Shown piece after piece: positions 5,898 to 11,794 of a stretch of 11,794 nucleotides of DNA. A program made the position numbers and the translations under genes. The notes beneath the pieces were generated by a model, which worked only from the letters and a program-made list of their open reading frames with translations, made no database searches and was not told the origin of the DNA. Where the stretch lies: NCBI GenBank assembly GCA_964545715.1, contig CAZJHX010000237.1, forward strand, positions 1-11,794, in the 5' to 3' direction. Positions within the stretch are counted from its first letter, which is position 1. Each line of letters opens with the position of its first letter. The stretch is from CAZJHX01 sp964545715 (GTDB lineage Bacteria; Myxococcota_A; UBA9042; GCA-2863065).

Positions 5898-7256
5898 TCA
5901 GGCGTCTGAAACCGGCGTCCGCATTGTCACAAACTCCTCCGCCGCGGTCGGATGGATGCCGATCGTCGCGTCGAATTGCGCCTTGGTCGCGCGACACTGC
6001 AGGGCCACCGCCAGGCCCTGTATGATCTCACCCGCCTCCGATCCGACCATGTGACAGCCCACAACGCGATCCGTCCGGGCATCCACGATCACCTTCATCA
6101 GCATCTTCTCGCGCCGCCCGGTCATCGTGTGCTTCATCGGTCGAAACGACGACCGGAAGATGGTCACCTCGTCCAGGCGGTCGCGAGCCTGCTTCTCGGT
6201 CAGCCCCACCGTCGCGATGTTGGGGTTGCTGAAGACCGCCGACGGGATGTCCTCGTAGCTGATCCGATAATCGAAGCCGCCAAACAGGTTGCGCGCCAGC
6301 ATCATCCCCTCCGCCAGCGCGACCGGCGTGAGCTGAATGCGGTTGATCACGTCGCCGCACGCGTAGATCGAGGGCACGTTGGTCCGCATGTCGTGGTCCA
6401 CGATCACAGCCCCGCGGTCGTCGCACTCAACACCGGCCGCAGCCAGGCCCAGGTGGCTGGTGTTTGGACGCCGCCCGATGGCGCCGAAGACCAGGTCCGC
6501 GTCCAACGTCGTGTGGTCGGTCAGCGTCGCCCGAAAGCCGCCCTCGATTCGCTCCACGCACGTGATGTTGGTGTCAAAGCGCAGATCCACGCCGCTGCGC
6601 CGCAGCTCGTCCGCCAGGTGATGGCGGACATCGTCGTCAAAGCCCCGTAGAAACAGCGAGCCGCGATACAGCTGCGTCACGTGCGCGCCAAGCCCGTGGA
6701 AGATCCCCGCAAACTCCACCCCGATGTAGCCGCCGCCCAGCACGATCACGCTCTGGGGCAGCTCAGGCAGCGCAAACACCGCATCCGAGTTCATCACCAG
6801 CTCGCCGCCGGGGATGTCGGGATCGTTGGGCTGCCCGCCGGTCGCGATCAGGATATGCTCCGCCGTGACCTGCTCTCCGGCCACCGACACCGTATGCGCG
6901 TCGACCAACACGCCACGACCGCGCAGAATCTGAACGCCCACACCCTCCAGCAGCCGCTCATAGACGCCGTTGAGCCGAGCGATCTGCTCGTCCTTGTTGG
7001 CGATCAGCGTCCCCCAATTAAAAGAGGTCTCGCCAACCGTCCAGCCGTAGCCCGCTGCATCCTGAAAATCCGCCGCGTACCCGGCGCCATAAACCAACAG
7101 CTTCTTGGGCACGCAGCCCACGTTCACGCAGGTGCCGCCCAGTCGCTTGTCCTCGCAGATCCCGGTCCGCGCGCCAAAGCCCGCCGCCATCCGAGCCGCC
7201 CGCACACCGGCCGACCCGGCCCCGATCACGAAGAAGTCATAGTCATACTTGGCCAT
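5898..7256 (-). CDS. gor: Glutathione-disulfide reductase
   Basis: This cytoplasmic flavoenzyme reduces glutathione disulphide with NADPH. At 452 aa it has the full family length. FAD-binding IGAGSAG lies at residues 11-17 and the redox-active disulphide at GGTC43VNVGC48VPKK. The NAD(P)-binding GGGYIG is at 174-179, followed by YRG (197-199) and LRGFD (R204), basic positions that glutathione reductases use to choose NADPH over NADH. The second FAD motif YACGDV precedes NRIQLTPVA, and the C-terminal HPTAAEE (His435) supplies the catalytic base to the partner subunit of the dimer. No C-terminal extension or third redox centre is present, which argues against thioredoxin reductase or mercuric reductase. 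No strong Shine-Dalgarno is seen before the ATG at 7256. Its upstream region contains the 198-bp inverted-repeat element, so its promoter may lie in or beside that element. The DUF255 protein gene follows 67 nt downstream. Confidence 0.95.
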   Translation of the reverse strand: MAKYDYDFFVIGAGSAGVRAARMAAGFGARTGICEDKRLGGTCVNVGCVPKKLLVYGAGYAADFQDAAGYGWTVGETSFNWGTLIANKDEQIARLNGVYERLLEGVGVQILRGRGVLVDAHTVSVAGEQVTAEHILIATGGQPNDPDIPGGELVMNSDAVFALPELPQSVIVLGGGYIGVEFAGIFHGLGAHVTQLYRGSLFLRGFDDDVRHHLADELRRSGVDLRFDTNITCVERIEGGFRATLTDHTTLDADLVFGAIGRRPNTSHLGLAAAGVECDDRGAVIVDHDMRTNVPSIYACGDVINRIQLTPVALAEGMMLARNLFGGFDYRISYEDIPSAVFSNPNIATVGLTEKQARDRLDEVTIFRSSFRPMKHTMTGRREKMLMKVIVDARTDRVVGCHMVGSEAGEIIQGLAVALQCRATKAQFDATIGIHPTAAEEFVTMRTPVSDA

Positions 7257-7289
7257 GCTTCGGATATACTCGGTGTCGACCGACGGGTC

Positions 7290-7487
7290 GAGGCGCCAGG
7301 GAGGGCCAGGAGTGAGACTACGACAACACGCAGCTTGAAGCTTTGAACAACGGCTCCGTTAAGTGGGACATCAGAGAACGAGTGGGACGCTGACGTTATA
7401 AAAATTCGTCCTCTGATAAAAACGGTTCTGAAGTCATCGCAAGGCTAAGTGTTGTCGGTCCTCACTTCTGGCTCTCCCTGGCGCCTC
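7290..7487. mobile_element. 198-bp element with about 40-bp near-perfect terminal inverted repeats (candidate MITE or structured RNA)
   Basis: Bases 7290-7329 and the reverse complement of 7449-7487 match over nearly their whole length. Both begin GAGGCGCCAGGGAG, differ by single transitions at arm positions 15 and 21, share AGTGAG, differ by a small indel, and end CGACAACAC. The 119-bp interior is visibly richer in A and T than its surroundings and contains no gene. It holds nested dyads: AGCTT-G-AAGCT at 7332, AACGG-CT-CCGTT at 7349, and ATCAGAGAACG (7370) opposite CGTCCTCTGAT (7407) with one mismatch. A direct repeat AGTGGGAC occurs at 7362 and 7381. No transposase and no convincing target duplication are visible. 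A MITE, an intergenic hairpin RNA or a long bidirectional terminator would all fit. Confidence 0.6.
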
Positions 7488-7518
7488 CCCGCCGGGGGAA
7501 TCGGGGGTCGCTCCCCGA
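7487..7518 (-). terminator. Two GC-rich hairpins just after the lipoprotein stop codon
   Basis: Immediately downstream of the minus-strand stop (7522) are TCGGGG-N6-CCCCGA (7501-7518) and then a CCCC/GGGG dyad (7487-7498). Neither has a T-tract, so this is not a classical intrinsic terminator. In a high-GC genome it may still slow polymerase or protect the 3' end. The second hairpin abuts the 198-bp inverted-repeat element. Confidence 0.4.
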
Positions 7519-7521
7519 GCA

Positions 7522-9816
7522 TTACTGACACCCGTTGATAGGGTTGTGGATGCATCCGAAAAAGGTCGCGCACAGGTCCAGCGTGCACGGATCATCGTCG
7601 TTGCAGTCGGTCAGCGCGCCCCCGACGCACTGCCCAAATTTGTTGCAGAGATCGCCCGTCGTACACGCGTTGCCGTCGTTGCACGGCAGCTTGGAGACCC
7701 CCAAAAACACGCAGTCATACGGCTGATCGCAGTGGTTGACGGTGCACGCGTTGCCGTCATCACACACCTTCGGGTCGCCGATGCAGGCCCCCGCCCCATT
7801 GCAGGTGTCGTTGACCGTACAGCCGTTCATGTCGTTGCACGGGCCGTCATCAAATGTCACCTTGCAGCCCGACAGCGGGTCACACGTGTTGATCGTGCAC
7901 TGGTTGCCGTCGTAGCAGGACAGCGGCGGCCCCGGCTTGCACGCCCCGTCTGAGCACGCATCGTTTTTGGTGCACTTGTTTCCGTCCGTGCACGGATTCG
8001 AGTTGAACAGATTGAAGCACCCCGCCGCCGGCTGGCAGATGTCCGTCGTGCAGTCGTTGCCGTCGTCGCACGTGTCGATTGGGCCGCCGACGCACTCCCC
8101 GGCGACGCACTGGTCGGGCCCGGTGCACAGATCGCCGTCCTCACACGCGTCGTTGTTGGTCGGGTTCTGACACCCCTCATCGGGGTCACACAGGTCCGCC
8201 GTACACGGGTTCTCGTCGTCACACGTCAGCAGGTCGGTCTGACAGCCCGTCAGCGGATCGCACCAGTCGACCGTGCACGCGTCCCCGTCATCGCACGCCT
8301 CTTCGGGTGACTCGTTGATGCACCCCACCTCGGGATCGCAGGCGTCCTCAGTGCACGCATTGGCGTCGTCGCAGTCCAGCTCCAACAGGCCCTCGCACAC
8401 GCCCTCACCGCTGCACGCGTCCAGCAGCGTGCACTCGCTGCCGTCGTCACACGCGACCGCCGCCAGCACCAGCGTCACACACCCCACCGGGTTGTCGCAG
8501 AACTCCAGCGTGCAGGCGTTGTCGTCGTCGCAGTCGATCGTGACGCCGTTGCAGTCACCGGCGTAGCACACATCCGCCGCCGTACAGGCGTTGCCGTCGT
8601 CACACGCGTCGGTGTGGGCGACGTTGACGCACCCCTGGGCCACGGCCGAGTCGCAGTAGTCCAGCGTGCACTGGTCACCGTCGTCGCACTCCACCGGCGA
8701 GCCAACCGTGCAGGCGCCGTCCACGCAGGCTCCGGGCAGCGTGCACGGGTCCCCGTCGTCGCATTGCTCGGCGTGCGGTTGGTGCTTGCAGCCGCCCCAG
8801 GGCTCACAGAAGTCGATGGTGCAGGGGTCGTCATCGTTGCAATCCATGGGGTTCTTGCCGATGCACGTGCCCTCGTCGCAGCGGTCCTTGGCCGTGCACA
8901 GATCGTTGTCATTGCAGGGCGACGTCGTGTACGCGTACTCACACTCCAGGTCGCCGTTGCACAGCCCCGCCGTACACGGATCCCCGTCATCGCAGGAGCT
9001 CTCGTCCACCTGCCCGTTACAGTCGTTATCCAGCCCGTCACAAATCTCCGGGACCCCCGGATGGATCTCGGGGTTCAGCGGCTGACAGTCCTCGTCATCC
9101 GGCACCGTGTCACCGTCGGCGTCCGTGTCGCACTCGTCACCCACGCCGTCGCCGTCCAAATCCTTCTGCTCAGGGTTCTTCTTGAACGGGCAGTTGTCCT
9201 CGGTGTCGTCAACCTGGTCGCTGTCGTCGTCCGCGTCGATGCAATCCGCCACGCCATCCGCGTCAAAGTCCTTGAACCCCTCGTCGATCTTGTCGTCGCA
9301 GTCGTCGTCCTGGCCGTTGCAGACCTCTTCACCCGGCGTGGTCGCGTCGCACTCGCTCATGCCGTCGGTCGTGCAATATCGCGCCCCCTCGCAGATCCCC
9401 CAGCTGTTGGCGCGCTCGCAGGTTGTCCAACGCGTCTCAAACACGGCCCCCATGTCGCATTGGCACGGGGCAGCCGGGTCCTCCGGGATGCACCAGAAGA
9501 GCACCTCGTCGCCGGTGCCCTTGGTCACCTGACACCTCTGGCCGGAGGGACAATTATAGCCAGTACCAGAGGATTCTTCATCACAGGGCCGGCTGCAGAA
9601 CGCGCCGTCCTTTCCGAAGCTCAAGCAGGTGGCCGAAAAGCCCCAACGAGACGAACAGTCGCTGTCCTGAATACACGGCAGGCAGTCACCCGGTGTCGGG
9701 CTATCCACACTCTCCACGATGTCAGGTATCAGCTCTTGCGGCTCTTGCGCCGTTCCACACGACGCAACAATCCCTGCCACCACCAACGGCGGCATCGCTG
9801 ACCAACTCCTCCCCAT
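7522..9816 (-). CDS. Cys/Asp-rich outer-membrane-type lipoprotein: MopE motifs, TSP3-like calcium repeats and 19 CDDGxxCT repeats
   Basis: The 764-aa protein begins MGRSWSAMPPLVVAGIVASC, with a good lipobox (VASC) and the lipidated Cys at 20 followed by Gly, favouring the outer membrane. The start at 9816 has GGGAGGG 4 nt upstream; an in-frame ATG at 9795 with GGAGG 10 nt upstream is an alternative. Residues 40-160 are Cys-rich and unrecognised. MopE-type motifs EVCNGQDDDCDDKIDEG (about 164-180) and ICDGLDNDCNGQVDE (about 258-272) flank Asp-rich thrombospondin-3-like calcium sites (DFDADGVAD, DLDGDGVGDECD). From about 274 to the end come 19 repeats of about 26 aa of the Dicty_CTDC type (CDDGNACT...C...GC). 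There is no C-terminal sorting anchor. It is probably a calcium-stabilised, disulphide-rich surface stalk or adhesin; such proteins are common in Myxococcota. The partner is unknown. It stands alone, with long non-coding stretches on both sides. Confidence 0.92.
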   Translation of the reverse strand: MGRSWSAMPPLVVAGIVASCGTAQEPQELIPDIVESVDSPTPGDCLPCIQDSDCSSRWGFSATCLSFGKDGAFCSRPCDEESSGTGYNCPSGQRCQVTKGTGDEVLFWCIPEDPAAPCQCDMGAVFETRWTTCERANSWGICEGARYCTTDGMSECDATTPGEEVCNGQDDDCDDKIDEGFKDFDADGVADCIDADDDSDQVDDTEDNCPFKKNPEQKDLDGDGVGDECDTDADGDTVPDDEDCQPLNPEIHPGVPEICDGLDNDCNGQVDESSCDDGDPCTAGLCNGDLECEYAYTTSPCNDNDLCTAKDRCDEGTCIGKNPMDCNDDDPCTIDFCEPWGGCKHQPHAEQCDDGDPCTLPGACVDGACTVGSPVECDDGDQCTLDYCDSAVAQGCVNVAHTDACDDGNACTAADVCYAGDCNGVTIDCDDDNACTLEFCDNPVGCVTLVLAAVACDDGSECTLLDACSGEGVCEGLLELDCDDANACTEDACDPEVGCINESPEEACDDGDACTVDWCDPLTGCQTDLLTCDDENPCTADLCDPDEGCQNPTNNDACEDGDLCTGPDQCVAGECVGGPIDTCDDGNDCTTDICQPAAGCFNLFNSNPCTDGNKCTKNDACSDGACKPGPPLSCYDGNQCTINTCDPLSGCKVTFDDGPCNDMNGCTVNDTCNGAGACIGDPKVCDDGNACTVNHCDQPYDCVFLGVSKLPCNDGNACTTGDLCNKFGQCVGGALTDCNDDDPCTLDLCATFFGCIHNPINGCQ

Positions 9817-10258
9817 GCGTCCCTCCCTCAGACATCCACCCGCTATTCACGCGTGGACAACGCACAGTTGATCACTGCTTTTCACCATATGGATTCGATC
9901 CGCCGTGGTGCAAAAAGTTCACGCGTGCACGCGCGACCATGACTTGGGCGCAGTCAGTCGTTTTCATCACAATCTTCATATTTCCGAACGCCCGCTACGC
10001 CGTCCGCACGCTCCAGTGCTGCGCAGCCTGTACGTCAAGCGTTTGACATCCGCACGCCCCGCGATCGTCGGGTTCTCTGACAGTTGAGCGCCGCACCGCC
10101 GTCCCGATCGCGGCACTGCACAGCCGTCCCCACGGTGGCACGCGCTTTGCGACACAAGCCCGAACCAGTGGCTGAAAAATGGGTGGCAAAACGTGGAGAC
10201 AAGACATCGCACCGAGCGGCGACACGAGATAGCAGATCCCCGGGGGTTGAGCCGGGAC
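9817..10258. other. Intergenic stretch of 442 bp with palindromes but no supported gene
   Basis: This stretch lies upstream of the minus-strand lipoprotein gene and must carry its promoter, but I cannot point to a clear -35/-10 pair. It holds two copies of TTCACGCGTG (see separate entry), a GTCAA-GCGT-TTGAC dyad around 10034-10047, and a 9-bp inverted repeat CCGCGATCG / CGATCGCGG (10059-10067 and 10105-10113). No tRNA, rRNA or transposase is visible. Open frames across it lack ribosome sites and coding-like codon use. Confidence 0.5.
9846..9927. promoter_or_regulatory. Pair of TTCACGCGTG motifs upstream of the lipoprotein gene
   Basis: TTCACGCGTG occurs at 9846-9855 and again at 9918-9927, 72 bp apart, 30 and 102 bp before the lipoprotein start codon. 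Each contains the perfect 8-bp palindrome CACGCGTG. The position suits operator sites, but the motif is short and GC-rich, so chance is possible. Confidence 0.3.
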
Positions 10259-10510
10259 ATGGTCATGCTGCAGTGGCGTCAGCTGGTCATCACCGGAAGA
10301 CTGAAGCGACGCGCCAATGAGCGCATCATCGAGACGGACGCGTCCCTGGTACCGCCGCCCGGCGTGGTCGTGACCCTGCGCGTGCCCGGTCCTTACTGCG
10401 GATTTGCCGCCGCCGACCACTGGATCGTGATGGCGGTCGAGCCGGTCGACGGCTCGTTTAGCAAACGACGCATCACCGTGCGCCGTCAGCCCTTCTTCGC
10501 CTCCGCGTAG
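10259..10510 (+). CDS. Small hypothetical protein, tail-to-tail overlap with symporter gene
   Basis: I do not recognise this 83-aa product. By hand count about 83% of codons end in G or C while second positions are near 47% GC, the pattern of real genes in this GC range. This is the main support. The sequence starts MVMLQWRQLVITGRLKRRANE and continues with a strand-rich stretch, GVVVTLRVPGPYCGFAAADHW, and a basic end (KRRITVRRQPF). The ATG at 10259 is chosen because codons further upstream (the open frame reaches an ATG at 10193) lose the GC3 bias; an ATG at 10265 is equally possible. No good Shine-Dalgarno is visible. There is no signal peptide and no membrane span, so it is probably cytoplasmic. 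Its last 25 nt overlap the 3' end of the opposite-strand symporter gene. Confidence 0.5.
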   Translation: MVMLQWRQLVITGRLKRRANERIIETDASLVPPPGVVVTLRVPGPYCGFAAADHWIVMAVEPVDGSFSKRRITVRRQPFFASA

Positions 10511-11794
10511 GCGGCGTCCTCGACCGCGCAGACCTCGGCGCTCTTCAGGTTTCTGAACCAGAAGAAGTACAGGCCGATCCCGCACATGGTGCTGATGATC
10601 GCGAAGAAGAAGAACTTCTGCCAGTCGTGGAAGATGAACGACATGCCGCCCAGCAGCAGGCACATCTGAAACGGCACCGCGAAGCACAGCGCGATCGCGT
10701 CGTTGATCTTCTCCCACAGCTGCTCGCCGGCCTGCTCTTTGGTGATCTTGCCTGTGTCCAGCGCCTTCTTTGTGATGCGACGCCAGAAGCCCCACGGGTT
10801 GACCTGCGTGTAGAACTTCACCAGGACATCATCCGACACCGGCGCCGTCATGTACGTGGCGACCGTGCAGCTGATCAGGCCGCCGGCCACGATGGTCGGA
10901 AACGACTGGTACAGCGGCAGCTGCATCGCGCCCTCGACCACGCCCGCGACCACGATGCCGCCCGCGGTCCCAAAAGCAAATCCATAGCCGTTGAAGCGCG
11001 GCCAGTACCAACGCAGAAACAGCGGAACGAACAGCGCGGGCCCAAGCGCCATCGTGATGAGCCCCCAGATCTTGTTGATGTTGGGGATGACGCTGGCCAT
11101 CGCGACGCCCGCGACACACAGCCCGACAGTGGCCCACTTTGAGACCTGCATCAGCCTCTTGCCGTCCGCCTCGGGGTTCACGTAGGTCTCATAAACATCT
11201 TTGACGATGTAGCTGGCGCCCGCATTGAGCGTCGAGTCGAAGGTGGACATGGCGGCCGCGATCAGGCCGGCGATAACCACGCCTTTGACCCCGACGGGCA
11301 ACATGTTGCCCAGCACGATCGGCAGCACCTGCTCTGGGTCCTTGCTGATGATGTCGGCGCCCTCGCCGCCCGTTTGGATGAGGTGGTACGCCATGACGAC
11401 CAGGCCGGCGACCATGGTCCAGCGCATCAGGCTGAGGATGATTGCCTCCAACGTCAGCAAGCTGGCCTCACGCTCGCTACGCGCCGCAAAGAAGCGCTGA
11501 TCGGTGTAGCCGCCAACCCCGCCGCAGCCCTCGATGACCGTGCGGAAAAGCCACATCAGCACGCATATCCCAAACATGTTTAATATCGGTTCCCACCCCG
11601 CTGCTCCCGGTCCCGACAGCAGCTGTTCAGCCCCCGGTCCGGTCGGATTGGCGAGGCTCAGGGTCAGAAAGCCCTCCGGCAGCGTGATCTCGCTGGTCAT
11701 GCCGAACGCGATCACCGAGATGTACACCGCCGCAAACGACAGCAGGATCATCTGCACGACGTCGGTGAACACCACGCCGTACAGCCCGGACATC
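10486..11794 (-). CDS. Sodium:solute symporter (SSS family), N-terminus beyond the window
   Basis: This is an inner-membrane transporter that uses the sodium gradient to import a solute, such as a sugar, proline or carboxylate. The frame runs off the right edge; the ATG at 11793 sits in SGLYGVVFTDVVQMILL, a motif well inside SSS proteins, so probably 150-200 residues are missing. About ten hydrophobic spans are visible in 435 residues. Family-like landmarks are TDVVQ (10-14), GGYTDQRFFAARSEREA (94-110) and AAAMSTFDSTLNAGASYIVKDVY (179-201). The Ser/Thr residues of MSTFDS match the helix that helps bind sodium in this fold. After the core comes a charged cytoplasmic loop (KKALDTGKITKEQAGEQLWEKIND), then two more spans and the tail AEDAAYAEAKKG-like end. 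The substrate cannot be assigned. No operon partner is visible, because the gene's upstream side is outside the window. Confidence 0.93.
   Translation of the reverse strand, partial: MSGLYGVVFTDVVQMILLSFAAVYISVIAFGMTSEITLPEGFLTLSLANPTGPGAEQLLSGPGAAGWEPILNMFGICVLMWLFRTVIEGCGGVGGYTDQRFFAARSEREASLLTLEAIILSLMRWTMVAGLVVMAYHLIQTGGEGADIISKDPEQVLPIVLGNMLPVGVKGVVIAGLIAAAMSTFDSTLNAGASYIVKDVYETYVNPEADGKRLMQVSKWATVGLCVAGVAMASVIPNINKIWGLITMALGPALFVPLFLRWYWPRFNGYGFAFGTAGGIVVAGVVEGAMQLPLYQSFPTIVAGGLISCTVATYMTAPVSDDVLVKFYTQVNPWGFWRRITKKALDTGKITKEQAGEQLWEKINDAIALCFAVPFQMCLLLGGMSFIFHDWQKFFFFAIISTMCGIGLYFFWFRNLKSAEVCAVEDAAYAEAKKG

Noticed and set aside
7280..7500. Target-site duplication flanking the 198-bp element
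   Set aside because: I compared the bases outside both ends and found no convincing direct repeat, so insertion by transposition is not proven.
8614..9801. Plus-strand open frame of 395 codons opposite the lipoprotein gene
   Set aside because: It is the antisense shadow of the Asp/Cys-rich repeats: GAC and TGC codons read in reverse give Val/Ala-rich nonsense without stops. The minus-strand frame has a lipobox and family motifs.
10034..10070. Promoter beginning with TTGACA near 10044
   Set aside because: No acceptable -10 hexamer lies 16-18 bp downstream, and the supported plus-strand gene starts over 200 bp away.

Overview
The window is GC-rich (mostly GC-ending codons) and reads like a draft or metagenome-derived scaffold of a Myxococcota or other deltaproteobacterial-type organism. 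The main evidence for that lineage is a large Cys/Asp-rich outer-membrane-type lipoprotein with MopE-like motifs, thrombospondin-3-like calcium repeats and 19 slime-mould-type CDDGxxCT repeats, plus other lipoprotein genes. The lineage call is inference from gene style; no marker gene is present. Two runs of exactly 100 N inside a tandem repeat mark scaffold gaps of unknown true size.

Layout, left to right. (1) 1-3580, plus strand: the 3' part of a long-chain acyl-CoA synthetase, a 105-aa exported protein with a helical middle and a C-terminal membrane segment, a LysR-type regulator with an inverted repeat just before its start, and a GTG-started thioredoxin-fold lipoprotein overlapping the lysR end by 13 nt. 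That last protein has lost both cysteines of the CxxC motif. (2) 3594-4200: an array of 51-bp tandem repeats, broken by the two gaps. Each unit carries two different palindromes whose centres lie exactly half a period apart. (3) 4253-7256, minus strand: a DUF255/thioredoxin-domain secreted protein and, 67 nt upstream of it, a glutathione reductase, probably one redox operon. (4) 7290-7487: a 198-bp element bounded by about 40-bp near-perfect inverted repeats (candidate MITE or structured RNA), between glutathione reductase and the next gene. (5) 7522-9816, minus strand: the repeat-rich lipoprotein. (6) 9817-10258: a mostly empty intergenic stretch with two CACGCGTG palindromes. (7) 10259-10510, plus: a small hypothetical gene whose tail overlaps the tail of a minus-strand sodium:solute symporter (10486 to the window end, N-terminus missing).

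Three neighbouring genes share a thiol-redox theme: the Cys-less thioredoxin-like lipoprotein, the WCHWC thioredoxin protein and glutathione reductase. The first converges on the other two across the repeat array. The least explained objects are the double-palindrome 51-bp array and the 198-bp inverted-repeat element. I see no phage, CRISPR, RNA gene or defence system.
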